A stretch of DNA of 64,000 nt. Origin: Pseudomonadota bacterium. GTDB lineage: Bacteria; Pseudomonadota; Gammaproteobacteria; Burkholderiales; Burkholderiaceae_C. Of the stretch, positions 30,798 to 42,523 are shown piece after piece. Below the pieces are notes generated by a model. It worked only from the letters and a program-made list of their open reading frames with translations, made no database searches and was not told the origin of the DNA. Position 1 is the stretch's first letter; each line of letters starts with the position of its first letter. Made by a program: the position numbers and the translations under genes. The stretch spans positions 22,669-86,668 of the forward strand of contig JAJZEC010000009.1 in assembly GCA_021805825.1 (NCBI GenBank), given 5' to 3'.

Positions 30798-31470
30798 AGA
30801 TGGCGTCCCGCAGCAGGCCGACGGCTATGCCCTCGATCGCCAGCGCCTGCCCGGGGCGCACGACGATGGGCTGGAAGTCCGGGTTCTCCGGCAGCAGTTC
30901 GACCCCCGAGGCGGTTCGCCGCAGGCGCTTGACCGTGACTTCGTCGTCCAGCCGGGCCACGACGATCTGCCCGTTCACGGCGTCGCGCGCCTGGCGCACG
31001 GCGAGCAGGTCGCCGTCGAGGATGCCGGCGCCCTGCATGCTGGAGCCACGAACCTTCAGCAGGTAGTCGGGGCGCGCGCGAAACAGGCCGGCGTCCACCC
31101 CGAGCGTGGCCTCCACATGCTCCTGGGCCAGGATGGGGTGGCCGGCGGCCACGCGACCGATCAGCGGGAGCATCAGCTGTTCCATTCCGGGCAGCGAGCG
31201 CGGCGTGCCCGGCAGCAGGCCCGGTGCCGGGCGCAGCGCCTGCCGCGCCGCAGCCGTCAGGCGGATGCCGCGCGAGGTGCCCGAGGCCAGCTCCAGCATG
31301 CCCTTGCGCGCCAGCGCATGCAGATGATCCTCGGCGGCATTGGCCGAGCGGAAGCCGAGTTCGGAGGCGATCTCCGCCCGCGTCGGGGGATAGCCGCTGC
31401 GCTCGATGCTGTGGGCGATCAGGCGCAGAATCTCTTCCTGGCGGGGGGTAAGCTTCGTGAGGCTGGCCAT
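30796..31470 (-). CDS. lexA: SOS response repressor LexA
   Basis: LexA represses DNA-repair genes until RecA filaments trigger its self-cleavage. 224 residues, slightly longer than E. coli. N-terminal winged helix: [39 protein letters not shown]. The Ala-Gly cleavage site is in [11 protein letters not shown] (near 105). The catalytic Ser is in [18 protein letters not shown] and the catalytic Lys in EVTVKRLRR. The protein looks fully active. An SOS box lies 39 bases upstream of the ATG, so autoregulation is expected. Confidence 0.97.
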   Translation of the reverse strand: MASLTKLTPRQEEILRLIAHSIERSGYPPTRAEIASELGFRSANAAEDHLHALARKGMLELASGTSRGIRLTAAARQALRPAPGLLPGTPRSLPGMEQLMLPLIGRVAAGHPILAQEHVEATLGVDAGLFRARPDYLLKVRGSSMQGAGILDGDLLAVRQARDAVNGQIVVARLDDEVTVKRLRRTASGVELLPENPDFQPIVVRPGQALAIEGIAVGLLRDAI

Positions 31471-31508
31471 GCTGCACGCGCTCCGGTTCCGATGCTGTAC
31501 AAAATTCG

Positions 31509-31524
31509 CTGTATTTTTATCCAG
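31509..31524. promoter_or_regulatory. LexA binding site (SOS box) shared by lexA and the asparaginase gene
   Basis: CTGTATTTTTATCCAG fits CTG-N10-CAG (consensus CTGT-N8-ACAG, one mismatch in the right arm). It lies 39 bases upstream of the lexA ATG and ends only 9 bases before the ATG of the divergent asparaginase gene at 31533. Confidence 0.8.
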
Positions 31525-31532
31525 ATTCCGTC

Positions 31533-34683
<3,151 letters not shown>

Positions 34684-34690
34684 TCGGCTC

Positions 34691-36277
34691 ATGCACCAGA
34701 AGATCCTGATCCTGGACTTCGGCTCCCAGGTCACGCAGCTCATCGCGCGCCGCGTGCGCGAGTCGCAGGTCTATTGCGAAATCCACCCCTTCGACGTGGA
34801 CGACGGCTTCATCCGCAACTTCCCGGGGCTGAAGGGAATCATCCTTTCGGGAAGCCACGCCAGTACCTACGAGCAGCAGCAGATGCGCGCGCCGCAGGCG
34901 GTGTGGGATGCCGGCGTGCCGGTGCTGGGCATCTGCTACGGCATGCAGACCATGGCGGCGCAGCTCGGCGGCCAGGTCGAATGGAGCGAACAGCGCGAAT
35001 TCGGCTACGCCGAGGTGCGCGCGCGCGGCCACACGCGGTTGCTCGAGGGCATCGAGGATCTGCGCACCGCCGAAGGCCACGGCATGCTCAAGGTGTGGAT
35101 GAGCCACGGCGACAAGGTCACGCGCATGCCTGCGGGCTTCACGCTGATGGCCAGCACCCCGAGCTGCCCGATCGCCGGCATGGCCGACGAGGCCAGGGGC
35201 TACTACGCAGTGCAATTCCACCCCGAGGTCACCCACACCCTGCAGGGACGCACGCTGCTGCGGCGCTTCGTGCGCGACATCTGCGGCTGCCGCGGCGACT
35301 GGGTCATGGGCGACTACATCGCCGAGGCGACGCAGCGCATCCGCGAGCAGGTCGGCAGCGAGCAGGTCATCCTGGGCCTGTCGGGCGGAGTCGATTCCAG
35401 CGTCGCCGCGGCGCTGATCCACCGCGCCATCGGCGACCAGCTGAGCTGCGTGTTCGTCGACCACGGCCTGCTGCGCCAGGACGAGGCGCGGCTGGTGATG
35501 GACATGTTCGCGGGGCGGCTGCACGCGCGTGTCGTGCATGTCGATGCCAGCGAGGACTTCCTGCGCGCGCTGGCCGGGGTCAGCGACCCCGAGCAGAAGC
35601 GACGCATCATCGGCCGGGAGTTCGTCGAGGTGTTCCAGCGCGAGGCCGGCAAGCTCCGCGACGCGCGCTGGCTGGCGCAGGGAACGATCTATCCCGACGT
35701 CATCGAGTCCGGAGGCGCGGCGACGAAGAAGGCCAGCACCATCAAGAGCCACCACAATGTCGGCGGGCTGCCGCAGAGCCTGGGCCTGAAGCTGCTCGAG
35801 CCCTTGCGCGAATTGTTCAAGGACGAGGTGCGTGAGCTCGGACGCCAGCTCGGCCTGCCATCCGAAATGGTCGATCGCCATCCCTTCCCGGGCCCCGGGC
35901 TGGGGGTGCGCATCCTCGGCGAGGTGCGGCGCGAATATGCCGATCTGCTGCGGCGCGCCGATGCCATCTTCATCGAGGAACTGCGCAGCACCCGGGATCC
36001 GGCCAGCGGCCGCAGCTGGTACGAGCAGACCGCGCAGGCCTTCGCGGTGTTCCTGCCGGTGAAGAGCGTCGGCGTCATGGGCGATGGCCGCACCTACGAC
36101 TACGTGGTCGCGCTGCGCGCGGTCGACACCAGCGATTTCATGACCGCCGACTGTTCCGAGCTGCCCTTCTCCCTGCTCAAGCGGGTGGCGGGCCGCATCA
36201 TCAGCGAGGTGCGCGGAATCAACCGCGTGACCTACGACGTCTCCAGCAAGCCGCCGGCGACCATCGAGTGGGAGTAG
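34691..36277 (+). CDS. guaA: GMP synthase (glutamine-hydrolysing)
   Basis: Aminates XMP to GMP. 528 residues from [20 protein letters not shown]; the open frame upstream is a shadow of guaB. The class I glutamine amidotransferase domain has the nucleophile in [17 protein letters not shown] and the catalytic His and Glu in [10 protein letters not shown]. The ATP pyrophosphatase domain shows [17 protein letters not shown] and [12 protein letters not shown]. The C-terminal dimerisation domain has [17 protein letters not shown] (written here with D before R) and ends [14 protein letters not shown]. Confidence 0.98.
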   Translation: MHQKILILDFGSQVTQLIARRVRESQVYCEIHPFDVDDGFIRNFPGLKGIILSGSHASTYEQQQMRAPQAVWDAGVPVLGICYGMQTMAAQLGGQVEWSEQREFGYAEVRARGHTRLLEGIEDLRTAEGHGMLKVWMSHGDKVTRMPAGFTLMASTPSCPIAGMADEARGYYAVQFHPEVTHTLQGRTLLRRFVRDICGCRGDWVMGDYIAEATQRIREQVGSEQVILGLSGGVDSSVAAALIHRAIGDQLSCVFVDHGLLRQDEARLVMDMFAGRLHARVVHVDASEDFLRALAGVSDPEQKRRIIGREFVEVFQREAGKLRDARWLAQGTIYPDVIESGGAATKKASTIKSHHNVGGLPQSLGLKLLEPLRELFKDEVRELGRQLGLPSEMVDRHPFPGPGLGVRILGEVRREYADLLRRADAIFIEELRSTRDPASGRSWYEQTAQAFAVFLPVKSVGVMGDGRTYDYVVALRAVDTSDFMTADCSELPFSLLKRVAGRIISEVRGINRVTYDVSSKPPATIEWE

Positions 36278-36293
36278 TTCTTCCGCCAGAAAG

Positions 36294-36318
36294 AACAGCG
36301 ACGTGGAACGTCGCTGTT
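36294..36318 (+). terminator. Terminator hairpin after guaA
   Basis: Perfect 11-bp stem AACAGCGACGT / ACGTCGCTGTT with a 3-base loop (GGA), 16 bases after the guaA stop, ending in TTT. Preceded by AAGA on the other side, so it may also stop the convergent porin transcript. Confidence 0.7.
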
Positions 36319-36344
36319 TCCCGGCGCGTTGCTGCCCGAGCCGC

Positions 36345-36998
36345 TCAGAACCTTCCGATCAGGTTGATACCGTACATGCCTGCGCGGGTGTCGCTGTCCC
36401 CGGCGATGCGCCCGTAGTGGCTGTATTCGGCGCGAATCGACAGATTGCTGCTGACGGGGTGCTCGTAGCCGATCCCGGCGAGCCACCCCGTTCCCTTCTC
36501 ACTTGCGCGGACGGAGTAGCTGCTGTGCGTGCCGGCATGGACGGTGGCGCTCCTGTCGTCCTGGAGATAACTTCCGCCGAGTCTTCCGTAGAAGCGGTGC
36601 ATTCCGCTTTCCTGGCTGGGTCGCAGAAGCACCGAGTAATCGATCCCGCTGAGTTTGCGCGTGCCGCTTCCCGAGAAGCTGATTTGATGGGATTCGGTTC
36701 CAGTGAAGTTCGATCGCATGTTCTGCGTCTTGAGGAACCCGAGTTCCAGCGCCACCTGCTCATGCACGTTGTAGCCGGCGAAGATCCTCCCGCTTGCGGC
36801 GCTCGTCTTCATATCCAGGCTGAATGTCCCGCCAGCCGTGCTCATCATCTGCTCCGCGGTCGTGGCGAGTTGATCGGAAACCTTCGCATAGCTGATGCCG
36901 ATCCCCGCGTAGACAGGGCCCGGGGTCTCCGCGCAGGCGGTACCAAGGGACAAGGCCCCCACGACGATGGCCGCGCAGGCCGATTGGATCTTCTTCAT
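36345..36998 (-). CDS. Small outer-membrane beta-barrel protein (OmpA-like fold)
   Basis: 217 residues starting MKKIQSACAAIVVGALSLGT, with a signal peptide cut near TACAETP. The mature part alternates aromatic and polar residues as in an eight-stranded barrel: GPVYAGIGISYAKVSDQL, RIFAGYNVHEQVALELGFL, YGRLGGSYLQDD, GWLAGIGYEHPVSSNLSIRA, and it ends INLIGRF with the terminal Phe. AAAGGAG ribosome binding site. No OmpA peptidoglycan domain. The base composition is visibly less G+C-rich than the neighbours, hinting at recent acquisition. Ligand unknown. Confidence 0.8.
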   Translation of the reverse strand: MKKIQSACAAIVVGALSLGTACAETPGPVYAGIGISYAKVSDQLATTAEQMMSTAGGTFSLDMKTSAASGRIFAGYNVHEQVALELGFLKTQNMRSNFTGTESHQISFSGSGTRKLSGIDYSVLLRPSQESGMHRFYGRLGGSYLQDDRSATVHAGTHSSYSVRASEKGTGWLAGIGYEHPVSSNLSIRAEYSHYGRIAGDSDTRAGMYGINLIGRF

Positions 36999-37159
36999 GA
37001 AACATTGCTCCTTTCTCGCACGATGGCCGGGGTGGCCGAAGTCCTGTACCGAATGTCGATCCGTCATCCACGATGCCGTCGATCCTGCATCATTTGGATA
37101 CATCCGGGGCATTCTGCATGTTCCCCGAGCGCGGTGCGGCGCTTCCGGTTAGGAATAGG

Positions 37160-38959
37160 TTAAGTGCCCGAGAAAGGCTCTGGCGTGGCGGCCGCGCAGG
37201 CCCGGTCGTCGGGCGCGGCGCGGCGCTCGAAGTGCCGCATGGTGTAGTCGTAGGCGCTGTCGATCGAGCGCTGGTAGTCCTTCCAGCTGAGCAGCCCGAC
37301 CTCGGCGTGCGGCGGGGTGAGCAATTCGGTGGCCAGCCCGCGGCGCAGTTCGCTGCTGGACTGCTCGTGCACCAGCGCCGAGCGCGCCAGGATGGCGAAC
37401 AGGCTCGGCCATTGGCGGCCGTGCAGCCAGTTCCAGGTCAGGCGCGGCAGCGTGGGCAGCGCGGCGTCCTCGAAGTCGGCCGGCAGCGTGTCCTCGCCGC
37501 TGATGTCCACCGCCAGCAGCCTGCGCACCCCGGTGTCGTGCATGATGTCGGTCGGCAGGTTATTGAGTACCGCTCCGTCCACGTGCACCATGCCCTGGTC
37601 GAGCAGCGGAGGCAGGATGCCCGGGATCGCGGCGCCCGCGCGCAACCACTTCCACAGCACGCCGCGGGTATGCACGTCGACGCGGCCGGCAGTCAGGTTC
37701 GACGAGACGCAGAAGAAGGGAAGGGCCAGATCCTCGATGCGCCGGCTGCCGAAGGCCTCGCGCAGCAGGCGCGTGGCGCGCCCGCCGCGCGTCAGCGCGA
37801 TCAGCGGCAGAGTGAGGTCGCGCAGCGGATGGCCGACGAGGAAGGCATCGCGCATGGTGCGCAGCAGGGTGTCGTCGTCCCATTCGCAGGCCACCGCCGC
37901 GCCCACGATCGCCCCGATGCTGGTGCCTCCGATGGAATCGATGGGAATGCCCAGCTCGCGCAGCGCGCGCACCACCCCGAGATGGCTGAAGCCGCGCGCT
38001 CCGCCGCCGGAAAGCACCAGTCCGGTGGCCTCGCCGGCCAGCAGCCTGCCCAGGCGTGCCCAATCCGCCGAGCCGCGCAGGTGGTGCCAGTGCACGGAAC
38101 CCTCGAAGCCGCCCAGCCATTGCATCGCGTTGCGCGCCTGCGGCGGCCCCTCGGGCCCGAGCAGCAGCAGGTGGCGGGCGCGATGCAACACGTCGGCGCC
38201 GCTGCGGCAGATGGCGTCGGGCCACGGCTGCGGCGTCGTGCCGGCCTCGGCGAGCAGCAGGAACTGGTCGGCCTGCCGCATGCAGCGGGCGCGCCAGGAT
38301 GGGTCGCCGTCCGCGACGTAGACGATGAAGCGGTGCTCGCGCTCGCGCAGGTCGTGCCAGGCCGTGTCGCGCTCGCTCCCGAGGGCACTGTCCACCAGCA
38401 GCACCGAGCCGCGCGCGCGCAGTGCCTCTTCCAGCGCGCGCGCCGCGTCGCGCAGCGCCGGGCCGTCGGTGGCCGCCAGCAGGGCGAAGGTGCGCGGCGG
38501 GTTGAGCAGTTGCTCGTGCTCACGCCACTGCACCCTCGCCAGCAGATCGGCGAGCGTGCGCGCCAGCGCCTCCGGGTGGGCGGCCATCAGCCGCAGCAGC
38601 CGCCGAGCGCCGCGCAGCCGCAACAGGCTGCAGTCGCGCAGCGCGCGCACCGTGGCGCCCCGCGGACGCTGGGTCAGCAGACCGAGCTCGCCCACCGTCT
38701 GGCCGGAGGAGACCAGGCCGAGCAGGCGTTCCTCGGCATCGCTGTGACCGCGACCGAAGACCCCCAGGCTGCCCGAGCACACCACGTACACGGCGTCGGC
38801 AGGCTCGCCGCGGCGACACAGGGTTTCGCCTCCGGCCAGCGCGATGGGCTCGAAGTGGGGCAGCAGGCTGGCCAGCACCTCGGCGCGCAGTCCGCCGAAC
38901 AGCGCGGTGGCGCCGATCGCCTGCAGCATGGCCTGTGCGTGGGGGCCGTCGACGTCCAT
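37160..38959 (-). CDS. Patatin-like phospholipase with N-terminal cyclic-nucleotide-binding domain (NTE family)
   Basis: 599 residues. Residues about 15-135 form a cNMP-binding-like domain (LPHFEPIALAGGETLCRRGE, VGELGLLTQRPRGATVRALR). The middle part resembles the Rossmann-like region of NTE-type proteins. The patatin domain has the oxyanion hole GGGARGFSHLGVVRAL, the nucleophile G-x-S-x-G in IGGTSIGAIVGA and the catalytic Asp in VHVDGAVLNNLPTDIM. Predicted to be a lysophospholipase. It lies 60 bases downstream of livF on the same strand and could be read from the liv operon. The 161-base gap on its other side, to the porin start, shows no ORF. Confidence 0.9.
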   Translation of the reverse strand: MDVDGPHAQAMLQAIGATALFGGLRAEVLASLLPHFEPIALAGGETLCRRGEPADAVYVVCSGSLGVFGRGHSDAEERLLGLVSSGQTVGELGLLTQRPRGATVRALRDCSLLRLRGARRLLRLMAAHPEALARTLADLLARVQWREHEQLLNPPRTFALLAATDGPALRDAARALEEALRARGSVLLVDSALGSERDTAWHDLREREHRFIVYVADGDPSWRARCMRQADQFLLLAEAGTTPQPWPDAICRSGADVLHRARHLLLLGPEGPPQARNAMQWLGGFEGSVHWHHLRGSADWARLGRLLAGEATGLVLSGGGARGFSHLGVVRALRELGIPIDSIGGTSIGAIVGAAVACEWDDDTLLRTMRDAFLVGHPLRDLTLPLIALTRGGRATRLLREAFGSRRIEDLALPFFCVSSNLTAGRVDVHTRGVLWKWLRAGAAIPGILPPLLDQGMVHVDGAVLNNLPTDIMHDTGVRRLLAVDISGEDTLPADFEDAALPTLPRLTWNWLHGRQWPSLFAILARSALVHEQSSSELRRGLATELLTPPHAEVGLLSWKDYQRSIDSAYDYTMRHFERRAAPDDRACAAATPEPFSGT

Positions 38960-39019
38960 GATGGCCGCATTGTGCCCGAGGCCGGCGCGACCGCGGCTGG
39001 CGGGCGCGGGCCCACCCGT

Positions 39020-39745
39020 TCAGGCCGCGTGCGCGGCGCCGTGGCCGAGGTAGGTCGCCTGCACCTCGGGGGAGGCGAGAAGCTCGGCGGCTGATCCCTG
39101 CAGGCGGATGGTGCCGGTTTCCAGCACGTAGGCGCGGTCGGCCAGCTTGAGGGCCATGCGCGCGTTCTGCTCGACCAGCAGCACGGTCATGCCCTGTTCG
39201 CGGATCTGGCGCAGCGAGCGGAAAATGTCGCGCACGATGATCGGCGCCAGGCCCAGGCTCGGCTCGTCGAGCAGCAGCAGCCGGGGGCGCGCCACCAGCG
39301 CGCGCCCGATCACCAGCATCTGCTGTTCGCCCCCCGACAGGGTGCCGGCCAGTTGCTCGCGGCGCTCCAGCAGGCGCGGGAACATCTGCCAGACCTGCTG
39401 CAGGCTTTGCGCGACCTCGGCGCGGCCGCGGGTGTAGCCGCCCAGGCTCAGGTTCTCCCAGACGCTGAGCGTGGGAAACACCCGTCGCCCCTCGGGCACC
39501 TGGGAGATGCCCATGCGCACGATGGCGTCGGCCGCGGTGCGCTGGATCTCCTGCCCGCGCAACAGCACCTTGCCCGCATGCGCGCGCAGCAGCCCGCTGA
39601 TGGTGCGCATCAGCGTTGTCTTGCCGGCGCCGTTGGCGCCGAGCAGGGCGACGATCTCGCCTTCGGCGACGTCGAGGCTGATGCCCTTGAGCGCCTGGAT
39701 GTGGCCGTAGCGCACGTCGAGGTCGCGGATCTCCAGCATGTTCAT
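39020..39745 (-). CDS. livF: Branched-chain amino acid type ABC transporter ATP-binding protein LivF
   Basis: 241 residues starting MNMLEIRDLDVRYGHIQALK. Walker A is LLGANGAGKTTLMRTISGLL, then a SQVPEGRRVFPTLSVWENL segment typical of LivF, signature LSGGEQQMLVIGRALVARPR and Walker B LLLLDEPSLGLAP. It powers the importer together with LivG. The start overlaps the livG stop by four bases. Last transporter gene of the operon. Confidence 0.95.
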   Translation of the reverse strand: MNMLEIRDLDVRYGHIQALKGISLDVAEGEIVALLGANGAGKTTLMRTISGLLRAHAGKVLLRGQEIQRTAADAIVRMGISQVPEGRRVFPTLSVWENLSLGGYTRGRAEVAQSLQQVWQMFPRLLERREQLAGTLSGGEQQMLVIGRALVARPRLLLLDEPSLGLAPIIVRDIFRSLRQIREQGMTVLLVEQNARMALKLADRAYVLETGTIRLQGSAAELLASPEVQATYLGHGAAHAA

Positions 39746-40563
39746 GCGGCCTCCCCGGCGGTGGGCGTCACGGACTGCTGCGCTTCCTCGTCGTCGTCGT
39801 CCTTGCCCAGGTAGGCCTCGATGACGTCGGGATGGTTGCGGATGTGCTCGGGCGCGCCCTCGGCGATCTTGCGCCCGAAGTTGATGCACACGATGTGGTC
39901 GGTGACGTTCATCACCACGTTCATGTCGTGTTCCACCAGCAGCACGCTGATGCCCTGTTCGCGCACGGCGAGGATGGTGCGGTTGAGCTCGGCCGACTCC
40001 TGGTCGTTCAGCCCGGCCGCAGGTTCGTCCAGGATCAGCAGGCTGGGCTCGGCGATCAGCGCGCGCGCCAGTTCGACGCGGCGCTGCACCCCGTAGGGCA
40101 GGGAGGCCACGTCGTGCTGCGCCACGTCGTCGAGCCGCAGGCGCCGCAGCAGCTGCAGCACCTGCTCGCGCAGCGCGCCTTCTTCGCGGCGTTGCGCAGG
40201 CGTGGCCAGCAGGCCCTGCCACCACTGCTGCCGGGTGCGCAGGTGCAGGCCGGCGAGGACATTGTTCAGCACGCTCTGGCCCTGAAAGAGGCGGATGGTC
40301 TGGAAGGTGCGGAAGATCCCCGCGCGTGCAATGCGGTGCGGCGCCCAGCCGGTGATCTCCCGTCCGTCGAAGCGGATATGGCCCTCGGTCGGGCGGTAGA
40401 CACCGGTGATCAGGTTGAATGCCGTGGTCTTGCCGGCGCCGTTCGGGCCGATCAGGCCCACCACCTGCGCCGGCGCCACCGAGAAGCTGAGCGCATCAAC
40501 CGCCTTCAGGCCGCCGAAGCGCACGCCGACGCCTTGGAGTTCGAGCAGGGTCGGGGAACTCAT
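39742..40563 (-). CDS. livG: Branched-chain amino acid type ABC transporter ATP-binding protein LivG
   Basis: 273 residues from MSSPTLLELQGVGVRFGGLK. Walker A GLIGPNGAGKTTAFNLITGV, then the LivG-typical FDGREITGWAPHRIARAGIF and RTFQTIRLF, a degenerate signature SLPYGVQRRVELARAL, and Walker B LLILDEPAAGLN. The C-terminal tail is acidic (KDDDDEEAQQ), which is unusual for LivG. Overlaps livM and livF by four bases each. Confidence 0.95.
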   Translation of the reverse strand: MSSPTLLELQGVGVRFGGLKAVDALSFSVAPAQVVGLIGPNGAGKTTAFNLITGVYRPTEGHIRFDGREITGWAPHRIARAGIFRTFQTIRLFQGQSVLNNVLAGLHLRTRQQWWQGLLATPAQRREEGALREQVLQLLRRLRLDDVAQHDVASLPYGVQRRVELARALIAEPSLLILDEPAAGLNDQESAELNRTILAVREQGISVLLVEHDMNVVMNVTDHIVCINFGRKIAEGAPEHIRNHPDVIEAYLGKDDDDEEAQQSVTPTAGEAA

Positions 40564-41507
40564 CGCGCGCTCCCGCTGCTGGTTCCCCGCGGCCAGATGC
40601 CCTGCGGGCGCAAGACCATGATGACCACCATTGCGATACCGAACACGAAATAGCGGTACTCGGCGAAGCCGCGGAAGACCTGGGGAACGACGAACATCAG
40701 CGCGGTGCCCAGCAGCACCCCGGGCAGCGAGCCCTGGCCACCGACGAGCACGATGGCGAACAGCGTCACCGACTCGGTGAACACGAAGGCCCCGGGGCTG
40801 ACCGCGGCCATCAGGGTGGCGAACAGCGTGCCTCCGAAGCCGGCCAGCGCCGCCCCCAGCGCGAAGGCCAGCACGCGGTACTTGCGGGTGTCGACCCCCA
40901 TCGTGGTGGCCGCCAGCTGGTCGTGCTTCAGGTAATAGAAGGTGCGCCCGAGGTGCGAACGATCGAGGTTGCGCATCAGCAGCAGCACCGCGGCGAAGGC
41001 GACCCAGTCGAGCCAGAACTGTGCGTTCTGGCTGGCCAGCTGCCAGCTTCCCAGCGCGGGCACGCCGATGCCGAATACCCCGTCGGCGCCTCCGGTCAGG
41101 TGGCCCACGTTGTTGTCCAGCGCGAGGATGAAAATCGCATTGAAGCCGATCGTGGCCACCAGCAGGTAGTCGCCGCGCAGCTTGACGATCGGCGCCGCCA
41201 GCAGCCCGCCGACGAGCGCCGCGACGAGCACCGCCAGCGGCCAGGTCAGCAGGATCGGCCAGCCGAAGGCGGTGTTGAGCACCGCGGTGACGTAGGCCCC
41301 GACGCCGAAGTACACCGCGTGGCCCATGTCGAACATGCCTGCGCGCCCGAGCACGATGTCTTGGCTGAGGGCGACGATGGCATACACCGCGAACAGCGAG
41401 GCGATGAACACCCAGGTCTGGTCGAGCAGCAGCGGCACGCCCAGGCCCAGGAGCCAGAGCGCGATTCCCAGCCACGGGCGGTTGAGCATCTGGAGCAGGG
41501 CTTTCAT
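40560..41507 (-). CDS. livM: Branched-chain amino acid type ABC transporter permease LivM
   Basis: 315 residues, about ten hydrophobic segments, inner membrane. Starts MKALLQMLNRPWLGIALWLL. Family segments are QDIVLGRAGMFDMGHAVYFG (usually LGxxGxxSLGHAxFFGxGAY), LRGDYLLVATIGFNAIFILA, DRSHLGRTFYYLKHDQLAAT and GVDTRKYRVLAFALGAALAG. MVLRPQGIWPRG is the C-terminus. The open frame extends upstream through livH but that part is a shadow. Abuts livH. Confidence 0.94.
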   Translation of the reverse strand: MKALLQMLNRPWLGIALWLLGLGVPLLLDQTWVFIASLFAVYAIVALSQDIVLGRAGMFDMGHAVYFGVGAYVTAVLNTAFGWPILLTWPLAVLVAALVGGLLAAPIVKLRGDYLLVATIGFNAIFILALDNNVGHLTGGADGVFGIGVPALGSWQLASQNAQFWLDWVAFAAVLLLMRNLDRSHLGRTFYYLKHDQLAATTMGVDTRKYRVLAFALGAALAGFGGTLFATLMAAVSPGAFVFTESVTLFAIVLVGGQGSLPGVLLGTALMFVVPQVFRGFAEYRYFVFGIAMVVIMVLRPQGIWPRGTSSGSAR

Positions 41508-42412
41508 CAGACTTTCTCCGCGACGCGCTCGCCGAGCAGCCCGGTGGGGCGCAGCAGCAGGATGCCGATCAGCAGGGCGAAGGTGATCGCGCCCTGCCAC
41601 GAACTGGAGATGAAACCGGCGGCGAAGGCGTTGAACAGACCGAGCAGCACCCCGCCCAGCATGGCTCCGGGGATGTTGCCGATGCCCCCCAGGATGGCGG
41701 CGATGAAGGCGTTCAGGCCGTAGGTCCAGCCCATCGTGAAGTAGACCTGCCGGTAGTACAGGCCGATGAACAGGCCGCCGATGGCGCCGATCGCCGGGCC
41801 GATGATGAACACGCTGGCGATCACCCGGTTGACGTTGATGCCCATCAGGCGCGCCGCGTCCTGGTCGCTGGCCGAGGCGCGCATCGCGGTGCCGTAGCGG
41901 GTGTGGTGGACGAACCAGTACAGCAGCGCCATCAGCACGGCGCTGCCGATGATGATCAGCAACTGCACCAGGTTGATGCGCGCGCCCAGCCAGTCCCACG
42001 AGTGCGCGGGCAGCAGGTGGCTGGGGAACACCCGCAGTTGCGGCCCCCACACCAGCATGATGCCGTTCTCGATGAACAGCGAGGCTCCCAGCGCCGAAAC
42101 CACCGCGCTCAGGCGGTCGGCCCGGCGCAGCGGCCGGTAGGCGCTGAATTCCAGCAGCATGCCTGCAGCGCCGACGGCGATCGCCGCGACGAGGAAGGCG
42201 GCGCCCAGCAGCAGCAGGTGCGACTGCTCGCCGGCTTCGCCGGCGCTGAGCGCGACGAGACCGATGTAGGCGCCGAAGATGCACAGGTCGCCGTGCGCGA
42301 AATTGATCAGCCGCAGCACCCCGTACACCATGGTGTAGCCGAGGGCGATGAGGGCATAGATCCCGCCGACGGTCAGACCGTTGACCAGTTGCTGCAGCAC
42401 GGTGCTCAGCAT
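41507..42412 (-). CDS. livH: Branched-chain amino acid type ABC transporter permease LivH
   Basis: 301 residues, about eight hydrophobic segments. Starts MLSTVLQQLVNGLTVGGIYA and continues ALGYTMVYGVLRLINFAHGD, the strongly conserved LivH N-terminus. Later are GTAMRASASDQDAARLMGIN and NAFIAAILGGIGNIPGAMLG. Shares one base with livM. 111 bases separate it from the binding-protein gene upstream. Confidence 0.95.
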   Translation of the reverse strand: MLSTVLQQLVNGLTVGGIYALIALGYTMVYGVLRLINFAHGDLCIFGAYIGLVALSAGEAGEQSHLLLLGAAFLVAAIAVGAAGMLLEFSAYRPLRRADRLSAVVSALGASLFIENGIMLVWGPQLRVFPSHLLPAHSWDWLGARINLVQLLIIIGSAVLMALLYWFVHHTRYGTAMRASASDQDAARLMGINVNRVIASVFIIGPAIGAIGGLFIGLYYRQVYFTMGWTYGLNAFIAAILGGIGNIPGAMLGGVLLGLFNAFAAGFISSSWQGAITFALLIGILLLRPTGLLGERVAEKV

Positions 42413-42523
42413 CGGGATGTCTCCTGGGAGCGAAGGGTGCGGCGACGAGGGATCCTGGCGCGTCGCCGGTGGGCGCGGCGCGGCGCGCGCGCGAACCGCG
42501 CCGACGCACGCGCCGATCCTGCC

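Noticed and set aside
39742..42509. Long frames running through livG-livM and livM-livH that could suggest gene fusions or frameshifts
   Set aside because: Each transporter gene has its own start with normal length and 1-4 base overlaps; the upstream extensions are out-of-frame shadows of the preceding gene.
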